From NCBI RefSeq assembly GCF_030347995.1, contig NZ_JAQIBC010000002.1, forward strand, positions 1 through 64,000: 64,000 nucleotides of DNA, in the 5' to 3' direction. Positions 45,814 through 55,268 of this stretch are shown here, piece after piece (within the stretch, counting starts at the first letter, position 1; each line of letters starts with the position of its first letter). The position numbers and the translations under genes are program-made. Origin of the DNA: Sulfurovum xiamenensis (GTDB lineage: Bacteria > Campylobacterota > Campylobacteria > Campylobacterales > Sulfurovaceae). Under the pieces are notes generated by a model, which had not been told where the DNA came from, did not search any database, and was given only the letters and a program-made list of their open reading frames with translations.

Positions 45814-45828
45814 TGTTATAGTATGAGT
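45814..45828 (+). promoter_or_regulatory. Extended -10 placing transcription start at the gpgP ATG
   Basis: TGT-TATAGT at 45814-45822 fits an extended -10. Counting the last T as -7 makes the A of ATG 45829 position +1, so the first gene of this operon may be leaderless. The ATG has no Shine-Dalgarno. Confidence 0.4.
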
Positions 45829-46623
45829 ATGAAACGATTAATATTTACCGATCTGGACGGTACTTTTTTAAATCATCATAATTACTCCTTTGAAGAGTCT
45901 TTCGAGGCACTGCAAAAAATCAAAGCAGCAGGGGTCCCTCTTATTTTTACAACCAGTAAAACGAAAGCTGAAGTTGAATATCTACAAGAAAAAGTTGGTA
46001 TATCCGAACCTTTTATTGTTGAGAATGGCGCAGCACTTTTTATACCTGAAGGGTATCAAGGATTTGATCTGTCATTTCTAGAAAAGTATGATGATAAGAG
46101 AATCATGGTCTTTGGTAAATCATATACAAAAATTTTAGAATTCTATAGGCGCTACAAAGAGAGATGTAGTATGGCTGGTTTGAGTGATATGTCTGATGAA
46201 GAAATTGTACATTTAACCGGATTGAACCAGAGAGATGTGATCCTCGCAAAACAGCGTGACTTTACGGAACCATTTATTCTCAAAGATAAGACAAAATTAG
46301 AGGCATTAAAGAAGTCGGCTCACACTTATGGATTAAAAATCACGAAAGGCGGACGATTCTATCACATTATGAGTGAATTTCAGGATAAGGGAATTGCTGT
46401 GATCAAAACCATAGAACTTTTTGAAGATCTATATCATGAGAGAGTCAGTTCGATCGCTCTAGGTGACAGTCAAAACGATACTGCTATGCTTGAACATGTT
46501 GATATACCCATTTTGATTCAAAAATATGACGGAAGCTACCTTGAAACGAATGTACCCCATATACAAAAGTCAAGCTACCAAGGCAGTAAAGGTTGGAATG
46601 AGATGGTATTAAAATATGTCTAA
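45829..46623 (+). CDS. gpgP: Glucosyl/mannosyl-3-phosphoglycerate phosphatase (HAD)
   Basis: 264 residues of the HAD type IIB, MPGP-like subfamily. It has FTDLDGTFLNHH (DxD nucleophile), TTSKTKAEV, PFIVENGAAL, and GDSQNDTAML. Homologues dephosphorylate mannosyl- or glucosyl-3-phosphoglycerate. With a GpgS-type synthase two genes downstream, the glucosyl version is most likely. The start at 45829 is chosen because homology begins at MKRLIFTDLDG; 12 upstream codons look non-coding. It overlaps the next gene by 8 nt. Confidence 0.85.
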   Translation: MKRLIFTDLDGTFLNHHNYSFEESFEALQKIKAAGVPLIFTTSKTKAEVEYLQEKVGISEPFIVENGAALFIPEGYQGFDLSFLEKYDDKRIMVFGKSYTKILEFYRRYKERCSMAGLSDMSDEEIVHLTGLNQRDVILAKQRDFTEPFILKDKTKLEALKKSAHTYGLKITKGGRFYHIMSEFQDKGIAVIKTIELFEDLYHERVSSIALGDSQNDTAMLEHVDIPILIQKYDGSYLETNVPHIQKSSYQGSKGWNEMVLKYV

Positions 46624-47770
46624 TATAAAATTACTCACACAGATCTATAACCAGGCACTTAAAGCGGTAAAAGCTGATACGATCATTCAAAACAATATCA
46701 CCCTGAATGAAAAAGATCTCACCATTTGCAACACTGCCTATCCTTTGAAAAAGATCAACAAACTGTACCTCTTTTCCGTGGGGAAAGCAGGATTGGGTAT
46801 GGCAAAGGCTGCAGAGAAGATCTTAGGCTCTCTGATACAAGGAGGTGTAGCCATTTCACATCAGGAAGGTCAATGCAGCTTCATTGAACATCATACTTCA
46901 ACCCATCCTTTGGTTTCACAAAAGAGTATAGAGGGCGCAAATAAATTGATCGAAGCAATGCAGACAATGGGCAAAGATGATTTTTTCATCTTTTGTCTAT
47001 CAGGTGGGGCTTCAGCTATGATCGAGAAACCGATTGAGGGTATCTGTTTAGAGAACTTTCAAAAAATTTCCTCCGCATTACTGGGATCAGGTATTGATAT
47101 TCAGACACTCAATAGTGTACGAAAAGCCATATCTCAGATCAAAGGCGGCAAGCTGGCTGATCATACAAAGGCTAAAGGAGTGGTTCTAGTATTGAGTGAT
47201 GTGATCGGTGATGACCTTAATACTATTGGTTCGGCCCCGATGATGAACGGCAAAGTACCTCACCATATTATCGGGAACAATACGATTGGCTTAAACGAGG
47301 CAAAAAAATATATCAGATCCAAAGTGGATAAGGTCAAGATAGTCACCAATACACTTAATGGAACCTCTAAGGGGGCTGCTAAATATCTTGCTAAGAAAAT
47401 AGAAGCATATGACAAGAAATATGATTCTTTTTGTTTGCTTTTTGGCGGAGAGACAACCACAGAGGTGAAGGGAACGGGTAAAGGAGGTAGAAACCAGGAA
47501 TTAGCTCTAAGACTACTGAACAAAGTTTTGGTCTCGGAGAAGATCTCGATCTTGATCGCTGGAAGTGACGGTATCGATGGGAATTCACCTGCGACAGGAG
47601 CCTTTTTAGAAACTGATATCTACAAAAAAATGAAAAAAAAGGGCTTGGATCCGAAAATCTATTTAAAAAACAGTGACAGTTACACGTTTTTTAACGCACT
47701 GGATGCTGACTTTTCCATAGGTCCTACAGGAACGAATGTTATGGATTTTATCATTATATTAAAAAAATAA
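46616..47770 (+). CDS. Glycerate kinase (MOFRL family)
   Basis: 384 residues of the DUF4147/MOFRL glycerate 2-kinase family. It has SVGKAGLGMAKAAEKIL, FCLSGGASAMIEKP, LNSVRKAISQIKGGKLA, VLSDVIGDD, and a C-terminal AGSDGIDGNSPATGAF. It phosphorylates D-glycerate to a phosphoglycerate. In this operon it would rescue glycerate set free by the downstream phosphorylase. It is coupled to the phosphatase by overlap and lies 9 nt before gpgS. Confidence 0.9.
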   Translation: MSNIKLLTQIYNQALKAVKADTIIQNNITLNEKDLTICNTAYPLKKINKLYLFSVGKAGLGMAKAAEKILGSLIQGGVAISHQEGQCSFIEHHTSTHPLVSQKSIEGANKLIEAMQTMGKDDFFIFCLSGGASAMIEKPIEGICLENFQKISSALLGSGIDIQTLNSVRKAISQIKGGKLADHTKAKGVVLVLSDVIGDDLNTIGSAPMMNGKVPHHIIGNNTIGLNEAKKYIRSKVDKVKIVTNTLNGTSKGAAKYLAKKIEAYDKKYDSFCLLFGGETTTEVKGTGKGGRNQELALRLLNKVLVSEKISILIAGSDGIDGNSPATGAFLETDIYKKMKKKGLDPKIYLKNSDSYTFFNALDADFSIGPTGTNVMDFIIILKK

Positions 47771-47779
47771 AGGAATGCA

Positions 47780-49009
47780 ATGGCAGATTTTTTTCAGAAC
47801 GGATTGATCACAACACTACAAAACCTCTCAAACAGAACACTTGAAGAGATGGAGGCTGAACTAGAAAAATTCTCACAAAGACACAATATGGTACTACTTC
47901 TGCCTGCGCTCTATTCTGAATTTGAAACACCTGCTATGAAACAGATCCTTAAAGAACTGAAAGGGGTCAAATATCTTTATAAGATCATTTTGGGTTTGGA
48001 CAGGGCAACGAAAGAGGAGTTTGAAAATGTCAAAATGATCATGGCTACCCTTGATGTGAGGGTAGATGTACTTTGGAATGATGGTCCTAACGTTCAAAAA
48101 CTCTACCATGAGTTTAATGATCTGGGGTTTAACAGTATTAAGATCAAAGGAAAAGGTCGAAATGTATGGACAATGTTGGGTTATGCCCTTGCAGATAAAA
48201 ATGCTTTTGCCTTTGCACTGCATGATTGTGACATTGTTAACTACAGTCGTGAAGTGCCTGCACGACTTTTTTACCCGATCATTCACCCGGCATTGGATTT
48301 TGAATTTAACAAAGGCTACTACTCACGTGTGACAGACAAACTGCATGGACGTGTAACAAGACTCTTTTATACGCCGCTGATCAAAGCACTTAAAAATACC
48401 TATGGAGAGAGTGCCTATTTAAACTATATGGATAGTTTCAGGTATGCACTCTCAGGAGAATTTGCCTTTACACGTACACTTGCGAGGGGTATTCGTATCT
48501 CTCCTACTTGGGGCTTAGAGGTCTCAACACTGAGTGAAGTCTATGATAAAACCTCTGTACGACGTATTTGTCAGACAGAGATCATGGATAGTTATGAGCA
48601 TAAACACCAGGAACTCAGAGGAGAAAACCCTGCCCAAGAGCTTGAAGGCGGTGTAGCAAAGATGGCCATAGATATTGCCCAAACTATTTTCAGGGTTATG
48701 ACGCAGAGTGGGGTGACATTTTCCAAAGAGTCACTCACCACACTACGAAGCTCATTTTTTCATGAGAGCAGAAAAGCCATCTCACGCTATGATGCTGTAG
48801 CGAAATTCAATGCTTTGAATTTTGATAGGAAAAAAGAGATAGATGCCGTTGAGACATTTGATACCGCACTCAAAGAGGCATGTGAAAGTTTTCTTGCTGA
48901 TCCTCTTGGGGTTCCTTCCCTTTCAGCATGGACCAGTATACGTTCTGTATGTCCAGAGATATCGGAACGCTTTAAAGCAACTGTCAATAAGGATAATGCT
49001 TCATGTTAG
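47780..49009 (+). CDS. gpgS: Glucosyl-3-phosphoglycerate synthase (GT81-like)
   Basis: 409 residues with a GT-A fold. It has LLLPALYSEFETPAMKQI, GLDRATKEEF, KIKGKGRNVWTMLGYAL, the DxD motif in ALHDCDIVNYSREVPARLFYP, and SGEFAFTRTLARGIRISPTWGLEVSTL. These match glucosyl-3-phosphoglycerate synthases, which join NDP-glucose to 3-phosphoglycerate. Mannosyl-3-phosphoglycerate synthase is the alternative, but galU in the same operon supplies UDP-glucose. AAGGA lies 7 nt before the ATG. It overlaps the GH13 gene by 7 nt. Confidence 0.87.
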   Translation: MADFFQNGLITTLQNLSNRTLEEMEAELEKFSQRHNMVLLLPALYSEFETPAMKQILKELKGVKYLYKIILGLDRATKEEFENVKMIMATLDVRVDVLWNDGPNVQKLYHEFNDLGFNSIKIKGKGRNVWTMLGYALADKNAFAFALHDCDIVNYSREVPARLFYPIIHPALDFEFNKGYYSRVTDKLHGRVTRLFYTPLIKALKNTYGESAYLNYMDSFRYALSGEFAFTRTLARGIRISPTWGLEVSTLSEVYDKTSVRRICQTEIMDSYEHKHQELRGENPAQELEGGVAKMAIDIAQTIFRVMTQSGVTFSKESLTTLRSSFFHESRKAISRYDAVAKFNALNFDRKKEIDAVETFDTALKEACESFLADPLGVPSLSAWTSIRSVCPEISERFKATVNKDNASC

Positions 49010-50745
49010 AAAGAGATAGTAAAGAAAGATTGAACCTCATTAAATATTCTCTTGAGAATATTTACAGCCAAGCAGATGCCGCTTTGGCATATGATGCTGT
49101 AGTTACACTGATCAAGGAGTACCAAGGGAAAGTTGAAAGTAAACCTTATGTAATGAGTGAAAAAGATGTGATACTCATCACCTACGGTGATCAGATCTTT
49201 CATGAAGGAGAAACGGCATTAGCTACACTTCACCGATTTTTAAAGGAGTATGTACAAGACTGCATTAACAGTGTACATATTTTGCCATTTTACCCTTACT
49301 CCAGTGATGATGGTTTTTCAATTGTTGATTACAAGGCCGTCTGTCCCTTAAAAGGTTCATGGAAAAATATTAAAGCACTGAATCAGGATCACCGTCTTAT
49401 GTTTGATGGTGTGATCAACCATATGAGCCAACTGAGTCACTGGTTTGAGAAGTTCCTAGCCAATGATCCTGAATATTATGACTTTTTTACCGAACTTGAT
49501 CCTTCACTCGATCTATCGGCGGTGGTACGCCCCCGAACTACTCCTCTGCTCACCGAGTTCATTGATGATGAAGGGAGTATTCGTCATGTTTGGACAACGT
49601 TCAGTGCTGATCAAGTAGACTTGAATTATGCGAACTATAAAGTATTACTAAAAGTCCTCGATGTATTACTTTCGTATATAGAAAGAGGTGCATCGCTGAT
49701 AAGACTTGATGCCATTGCTTTTATCTGGAAAGAGATAGGTACAAACTGTGTGCATCTACCACAGACCCATGAATTGATACAAATGATGCGCGAGGTGATC
49801 CATGCAGTGGCTCCTGAGATCATTATCATTACAGAGACCAATGTACCACACGATGAAAATATCTCCTATTTCGGCAATGGATCTGATGAAGCACATATGG
49901 TGTACAACTTTGCCCTGCCTCCGCTCTTGGCCTTTTCTATTTTATCAGGAGACACGACTAAATTGACAGCCTGGGCCAAGACATTAAAACTTCCAAGTGA
50001 CATGGTCTGTTTTTTTAATTTTACAGCAAGTCATGATGGTATCGGTGTACGAGCAGTGAGTAATATTCTTGATAAGGATGAATTAAACTTTTTGGTCAAC
50101 TCTTGCAAAGCACATGGTGGTTTAGTTTCGTATCGTAGTGTGGGTGGGGAGGAGAAATCTCCTTATGAGTTAAACTGTAGCTATATAGATATTTTAACCA
50201 GTCCTGATGAGGATGATACATTGCGACTCAAACGTATGATCCTTTCTCAAGCCGTTGTTTTGGCAATGCCAGGGGTTCCAGGTATCTATTTTCATTCACT
50301 TGTAGGATCACGAAATTATCATGAAGCAGTAAGAAAAACGAGACGAAACCGAGCCATCAATCGTGAGAAATTAAATTTTGACAATATCAAAGAGGAGCTG
50401 AGTGAAGAGGGGAGTCTACGAAATAATTTGTTTAAACGTTATAAACAACTTATTTCGATACGTATTCATGAACCCTGTTTTGACCCTTTTGCCAAGTTCG
50501 AATTTTTGGCACTTGGCAAAGAGATCTTCGCTATAAAACATTATGGTAAAGAGAGTAATGAGTTTCTTATCGCACTGCACAATTTCCAAAAAACGGAAGT
50601 TGAAGTGGATCTTTCACCCTATAAAGAAGGTGTCCTGATGGATATTATTTCTCATCGACAAATATTAGAAGGAAAATTTATCATGCAACCCTATGAGATA
50701 TTGTGGCTGAAACCATTAAAAGAAGGAGAAAAGAAAAATGATTAA
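49003..50745 (+). CDS. GH13_18 phosphorylase, probably glucosylglycerate phosphorylase
   Basis: 580 residues of the sucrose-phosphorylase subfamily. It has LITYGDQIFHEG, HILPFYPYSSDDGFSIVDY, DGVINHMSQLSHWF, nucleophile Asp236 in LIRLDAIAFIWKEIGT, acid/base Glu278 in IIITETNVPHDEN, and ASHDGIGVRA. Subfamily members phosphorolyse sucrose, sucrose-6-P, glucosylglycerol or glucosylglycerate. Co-operonic synthase, phosphatase and glycerate kinase point to glucosylglycerate + Pi to glucose-1-P + glycerate. The substrate is inferred from context, not read from residues. Confidence 0.8.
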   Translation: MLERDSKERLNLIKYSLENIYSQADAALAYDAVVTLIKEYQGKVESKPYVMSEKDVILITYGDQIFHEGETALATLHRFLKEYVQDCINSVHILPFYPYSSDDGFSIVDYKAVCPLKGSWKNIKALNQDHRLMFDGVINHMSQLSHWFEKFLANDPEYYDFFTELDPSLDLSAVVRPRTTPLLTEFIDDEGSIRHVWTTFSADQVDLNYANYKVLLKVLDVLLSYIERGASLIRLDAIAFIWKEIGTNCVHLPQTHELIQMMREVIHAVAPEIIIITETNVPHDENISYFGNGSDEAHMVYNFALPPLLAFSILSGDTTKLTAWAKTLKLPSDMVCFFNFTASHDGIGVRAVSNILDKDELNFLVNSCKAHGGLVSYRSVGGEEKSPYELNCSYIDILTSPDEDDTLRLKRMILSQAVVLAMPGVPGIYFHSLVGSRNYHEAVRKTRRNRAINREKLNFDNIKEELSEEGSLRNNLFKRYKQLISIRIHEPCFDPFAKFEFLALGKEIFAIKHYGKESNEFLIALHNFQKTEVEVDLSPYKEGVLMDIISHRQILEGKFIMQPYEILWLKPLKEGEKKND

Positions 50746-51571
50746 AAAATGTTTATTTCCCGCTGCCGGATACGGTACACGCTTTTTACCTGCGACCAAA
50801 GCCACACCAAAAGAGATGCTTCCTATCTTGACCAAACCACTGATACAGTATGGGGTAGAAGAGGCAAGTGATGCCGGTATGGATGTCATGGCGATCATTA
50901 CAGGGCGTGGTAAAAGGGCGTTGGTAGAACATTTTGATATCTCTTATGAGCTGGAGCATCAAATCAAAGGAAGTTCCAAAGAAGATCTACTGAAGAGTAC
51001 AAGGGAGATGATGGATAAATGTACCTTTACGTTTACCAGACAAAAAGAGATGTTGGGACTTGGCCATGCGATTTTAAAAGGTGAGCCTTTGATAGGTAAT
51101 GAGCCTTTTGGTGTGATCTTGGCAGATGATCTCTGTGTGAATGAGGAGGGGGACAATGTTCTAGCCCAATTGGTAAAGATCTATGAGAAGTATAAATGTT
51201 GTGTGGTTGCCATTCAGGAAGTGCCTAAAGAAGAGACGTATAAATATGGTGTGATCGATGGAAAAGAGATCCAGGATGATGTTTTTATGATCTCCGATAT
51301 GGTGGAAAAACCAGACCCTGAAGATGCTCCTTCAAATCTGGCGATCATTGGACGATATATTCTCACACCTGATATTTTTCGAACCATTGAAGAGACAAAA
51401 ACCGGTAAGAACGGTGAATTACAAATTACTGATGCTTTGATGAATCATGCCAAAAAAGGTATGGTATTGGCTTACAAGTTTAAAGGGAAACGCTTTGACT
51501 GTGGGAGTGTCGACGGTTTTGTGCAAGCCACCAACTATTTTTATGATAAGTTGAAACAAGAAACTGAATGA
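50738..51571 (+). CDS. galU: UTP-glucose-1-phosphate uridylyltransferase
   Basis: 277 residues. It has FPAAGYGTRFLPATKATPKEMLPILTKPLIQYGVEEA, GVILADDLCVNEE, VEKPDPEDAPSNLAIIGRYIL and FDCGSVDGFVQATNYF. It makes UDP-glucose, here presumably for GpgS and for exchange through GalT. It overlaps the GH13_18 gene by 8 nt, with AAGGAG upstream. It is the last gene of the operon and convergent with the GGDEF-EAL gene. Confidence 0.95.
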   Translation: MIKKCLFPAAGYGTRFLPATKATPKEMLPILTKPLIQYGVEEASDAGMDVMAIITGRGKRALVEHFDISYELEHQIKGSSKEDLLKSTREMMDKCTFTFTRQKEMLGLGHAILKGEPLIGNEPFGVILADDLCVNEEGDNVLAQLVKIYEKYKCCVVAIQEVPKEETYKYGVIDGKEIQDDVFMISDMVEKPDPEDAPSNLAIIGRYILTPDIFRTIEETKTGKNGELQITDALMNHAKKGMVLAYKFKGKRFDCGSVDGFVQATNYFYDKLKQETE

Positions 51572-51605
51572 TTACTTCCCGTGAAGATTGTAATGCTGAT
51601 AGCTC

Positions 51606-54254
51606 CTATTCATTATTGGTTAAAAGTATCTCTTGCAGTTCATCTGCAGACATAGGGTAAAAATAGTAGTGTCCTTGTACATATTTACACTTTTTACTTT
51701 TTAGAAAATTGATCTGTTCTATCGTCTCTACACCCTCTGCTATGACCTTAAGATTTAGACTCTTTGCAAGTGCTATGATAGAGTTAATAATAGTAAGATC
51801 CTCTTCATCTTCAGGGATATCTTCAATAAATGATTTATCGATCTTAAGTCTGTTAATGGGTAGACGCTTTAAAAGAGACAAGGAGGAGTATCCTGTTCCG
51901 AAGTCGTCGATGGAAATATTGATTCCCAGTTTACTGACCTGTTTGAGTTTATTAATGATCTCCATAGCATTTTTCATCATATGACCTTCTGTGATTTCCA
52001 ATTCCAGCCACTCTGGTTTGAAACCATAACTGTCCATAGTGTTTTGAATTCTATAGATGAAATTAGGAGCTTCTAAGTGTCTCATGGAAATATTTAATGC
52101 AAGTTTCCCTGGGTCTAAACCGTCATGATACCATTTGGAAACCTGTTTCATAGTTGTATGCATTACCCAGTCATCAATTTCAAGTATCATACCAGTCTCT
52201 TCTGCCAATGAAATAAATTTTTTAGGTGTTAGCAGACCTTTGCTTGGATGCTGCCATCGCAACAGTGCCTCGATCCCCACCAATGTATCGGTAGCGATAT
52301 CGACCTGCGGTTGATAGTGAATTATAAACTCTTCGTTGTCAATGGCTTGACGTAAACTGGTTTTCATCTGCATTTGTTCCAGAGCATGTTTAGTCATTTC
52401 AGGTCTATAGAACTGAAAATTGTTACGTCCGCTTTCTTTTGCCCTATACATTGCCGTATCAGCATACTTTAGAAGGTCTTTCTCATTATTTGCATCTTGG
52501 GGATAAAGACTGATACCGATACTGCTTGTTATATATAATACATGCTCATCAACATGTATGGGTTTAGCAAACATATTGAGAATGGCATGTCCTAATTTAG
52601 ATACATCTTCTGAATAGGTTATATCTTCCATGATGATCGTAAATTCATCTCCGGCCAAACGGGCAAGTGTATCTTCTTTTCGGATGGAACTTTTGAGTAT
52701 GGCCGTTATGATTTTTAGTACTCTGTCTCCCACATCATGACCCAAGGAGTCATTGATCTCTTTAAATTTATCCAAGTCGATAAAAAAGAGTGCCAACCCT
52801 TTCTCTTGTTTTTTTGCCTTTTTGATCCCTTGTTTTAAGCGAATGTTAAATAGTGCACGGTTAGGAAGTCCAGTAAGTGAATCATGATTGGCTTGGTGAT
52901 GTAAGATATCTTTTTGTTTTTCTATTTCTTTTTCAGCTTCTGTACGTTCCTGTATATCTCTGGTCAACTGCTCTTTAGTGATCTCAAGCTCTTGCGTTTT
53001 CTTTAATAATTGTTGATTTATACTAAGAAGGTCATTGGTTTTTTGTTGGATCTTCGTTTCTAAAAACTTTTGATTGCTCTTTTTTGCTTTTAAAAGTATC
53101 TTTTGTTTTTGTAACTTCTTGAGATTCAGTTCACGGTACTTGTTGGTCAAGATAATTGTAAAGAAGATAATCTCAATAAAAGAACCTACAAGAAAAGCGT
53201 ATCTATTTATGTCTGTATTGTCCAAGAGACCATTAAAGGTCAAAGTCATCATACCCATAGCAGGCATATAGATGATCAGTGCAATGAGATAGTATCTGGC
53301 ACCGATAAGACCTTGATACAAGGCTTTGACCGCAACCACAAGGAGGAGGGTAAAGAACAATGATGAATAGATGTTAAATGCTAAACAGGCAAAAGGGGTA
53401 TCCTGTGATATCAGCAGTGCAAACAGTAAAAAAATGGCTGCAGATAATCTAAAGAGCTTATCGATCATTGGCATACGTGTTTTTAACTCCAAAAAACGGC
53501 CTGAGAATAGTACCAGAAAGAATACAACGATCGTACCTACGACATGCAGACCTTGACTCCAGCCGGGAAAACCGAACTCTAAGTAAAACCCACTTTTCAT
53601 AGCGATAAAGACAATAAAAGAGAGTATATATGCAATGTAATAAGCAAAGATACGATTTTTAATGACGATCAGGTTATACATACTGAAGAGGATTATAATG
53701 AATAAGATAGAAGCATAGATGATGTAGATGTCAGTAATATCGATACGGTTGGGTCTAAAAAACTCGTCTTCAGTGAAGATCATAAATTCACCAATATGTC
53801 CGGAAAGTGTCTGACCTTTTATATAGTATGTCACACTTTCACCCGGTAAGATATGTAGTTTATAGGCGGGATTATAGTTTTGAATACTTCTTTCTTGAAG
53901 GCTTACTTTGAGACCATTTTTTTGTATAGTCCATGTATCATTCATTTTAGTATACAGGTCCAACGTTGACCAAAAAGGTTCTGTAAAATAAAGGACATAA
54001 TCTTTACTGTCGCTATGATTGGTCACATTGAGTTTTAACCATGCTGTTCCCGAATAATATCCTTGAGAAAATTGATTGGGTATGACCTTTGTACACTCTA
54101 TCTTTTCAATGTCATGAATACCCAGAGTACTGCTCTCATCATAAAAATAGCGGAGTGTAAAGTGGTCATATTTATCTGTTTCATCGGTAAGTGTGACTGT
54201 GGCATACGATGTCACTGCAGATAAAAGTAATACAACGAAGATTTTTCTAAACAT
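51606..54254 (-). CDS. 7TMR-DISM sensor with GGDEF and EAL domains
   Basis: 882 residues: signal peptide, periplasmic 7TMR-DISM extracellular domain (~20-165; FSQGYYSGTAWLKLNVTN, ILPGESVTYYIKGQT), seven membrane helices (~175-375), coiled coil (~385-445), GGDEF domain and EAL domain. The GGDEF signature is AGDEF, preceded by RKED at the I-site (RxxD), so a regulated cyclase is possible. The EAL signature GIEALLRW and DDFGTGYSSLSLLKRL are intact. It makes or breaks c-di-GMP in response to an outside ligand. Five c-di-GMP riboswitches in this window are plausible readers. Confidence 0.93.
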   Translation of the reverse strand: MFRKIFVVLLLSAVTSYATVTLTDETDKYDHFTLRYFYDESSTLGIHDIEKIECTKVIPNQFSQGYYSGTAWLKLNVTNHSDSKDYVLYFTEPFWSTLDLYTKMNDTWTIQKNGLKVSLQERSIQNYNPAYKLHILPGESVTYYIKGQTLSGHIGEFMIFTEDEFFRPNRIDITDIYIIYASILFIIILFSMYNLIVIKNRIFAYYIAYILSFIVFIAMKSGFYLEFGFPGWSQGLHVVGTIVVFFLVLFSGRFLELKTRMPMIDKLFRLSAAIFLLFALLISQDTPFACLAFNIYSSLFFTLLLVVAVKALYQGLIGARYYLIALIIYMPAMGMMTLTFNGLLDNTDINRYAFLVGSFIEIIFFTIILTNKYRELNLKKLQKQKILLKAKKSNQKFLETKIQQKTNDLLSINQQLLKKTQELEITKEQLTRDIQERTEAEKEIEKQKDILHHQANHDSLTGLPNRALFNIRLKQGIKKAKKQEKGLALFFIDLDKFKEINDSLGHDVGDRVLKIITAILKSSIRKEDTLARLAGDEFTIIMEDITYSEDVSKLGHAILNMFAKPIHVDEHVLYITSSIGISLYPQDANNEKDLLKYADTAMYRAKESGRNNFQFYRPEMTKHALEQMQMKTSLRQAIDNEEFIIHYQPQVDIATDTLVGIEALLRWQHPSKGLLTPKKFISLAEETGMILEIDDWVMHTTMKQVSKWYHDGLDPGKLALNISMRHLEAPNFIYRIQNTMDSYGFKPEWLELEITEGHMMKNAMEIINKLKQVSKLGINISIDDFGTGYSSLSLLKRLPINRLKIDKSFIEDIPEDEEDLTIINSIIALAKSLNLKVIAEGVETIEQINFLKSKKCKYVQGHYYFYPMSADELQEILLTNNE

Positions 54255-54396
54255 GTTATCCAGCTATGTATATGAATATGTATTGTTACTAAAAGCCCTT
54301 AAAGTGATTATTATAGATTATAATAGTTTATTCTTAACTTTAATGTATTTAAACTAAAGAGATGTTTGTGATTTTAAGTGGAAGTGTCTGTACAGA

Positions 54397-54417
54397 CTCT
54401 AAAAGATGGTTTTAGAG
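54397..54417 (-). terminator. Hairpin after the 155-aa gene
   Basis: CTCTAAAA-gatgg-TTTTAGAG, a perfect 8-bp stem, lies 40 nt beyond the stop of the minus-strand gene. Confidence 0.4.
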
Positions 54418-54457
54418 AAAAAGTCTCTAGCTAAGATAAAGCAACTAAAGGTGTATA

Positions 54458-54925
54458 TTATGCTTTTCTACTCTCTTTTCTTCTCTCTGTATCATTGAAT
54501 GTAGTAGAGGTTAGATCTCTAAAGTCATCATTGAGGCTCACACCTGCCATTCTTTCAAATTCTTCAAAATCAGCAGATAATACGGTGAATGAAATTTCTG
54601 TAACATGAACCATGTTCCATTTTTCGGCAAATACCTCTTTTTGGAATGCAACATGAACGGATGTAGGATGATCTTCTTCCGTATCGACCTCTTTTCTCTT
54701 TTTGCTCTCGTAGGCATATCTTATAAACATCGGTACCAGTTCCAGTTCTTTGATCTGGTCTATTTTTTCCTGCTTTGCTTTGGCAATGGTCTCTTCATCT
54801 GCATTGACATCCTCACAGCCAAAATATCTTCCTGTGAGCACTCTATTGAAAGTTCTCCCAGGAGGATTCGGAACATCTGTTTGTTCCTTTTTTTTACCAA
54901 ATAGTTTTTTCAATATCTCTATCAT
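54458..54925 (-). CDS. Uncharacterised soluble protein
   Basis: 155 residues: N-terminal MIEILKKLFGKKKEQ (amphipathic and basic), then PPGRTFNRVLTGRYFGCEDVNADEETIAKAKQEKIDQIKEL and a C-terminal charged region. I do not recognise the family. The start at 54925 follows GGAAGG; a TTG 30 nt upstream opens the same frame but has no binding site. It stands alone between the GGDEF-EAL gene (same strand) and a divergent riboswitch. Confidence 0.6.
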   Translation of the reverse strand: MIEILKKLFGKKKEQTDVPNPPGRTFNRVLTGRYFGCEDVNADEETIAKAKQEKIDQIKELELVPMFIRYAYESKKRKEVDTEEDHPTSVHVAFQKEVFAEKWNMVHVTEISFTVLSADFEEFERMAGVSLNDDFRDLTSTTFNDTERRKESRKA

Positions 54926-55157
54926 ACACCTTCCTTCGCTTTTAATATTATACAATATATTATAAATTTTAAGAATAGATGTCTATATTTTTTAAAAATA
55001 ATGAAGACAGGTGTAGATATGAACGCTATTTGTTTGATATGCATCTTAAATTGTTATATAAATCGATAAAATAATAGATCATAAATATAATTATTTGCTT
55101 TACAAATGCTACTTGTTATTAGATGGTTGCGTAAGATTTATTTAATTAAATATCCAA

Positions 55158-55163
55158 TATAAT
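55158..55163 (+). promoter_or_regulatory. -10 box before the second riboswitch
   Basis: TATAAT about 27 nt before the aptamer. Confidence 0.45.
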
Positions 55164-55189
55164 GAACCACGAAAAATTACTTTTAAATA

Positions 55190-55268
55190 GTATTGATTGA
55201 GCCAAACTTGTTGTGAAGCAGGGACGGAAAGCTATGGGTCTTATGAAATAAGATCGCCAAGTTGCTAC
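55190..55268 (+). ncRNA. Cyclic di-GMP-I (GEMM-I) riboswitch
   Basis: It has GCCAAAC, the GNRA-capped stem CTTGTT-GTGA-AGCAGG, GGGACGGAAAGC, the second hairpin GGTCTTAT/ATAAGATC, and CGCCAAGTTGC. It differs from the other copies at several stem positions; the 5'/3' P1 strands pair weakly. It is followed by CATATGTATATG, which resembles a short element after two other copies. It lies 165 nt before the 144-aa membrane protein gene. Confidence 0.88.

Noticed and set aside
49003..50745. Calling the GH13_18 enzyme sucrose phosphorylase
   Set aside because: The subfamily fits, but no sucrose gene is near while a full glucosylglycerate set is; context favours another acceptor.
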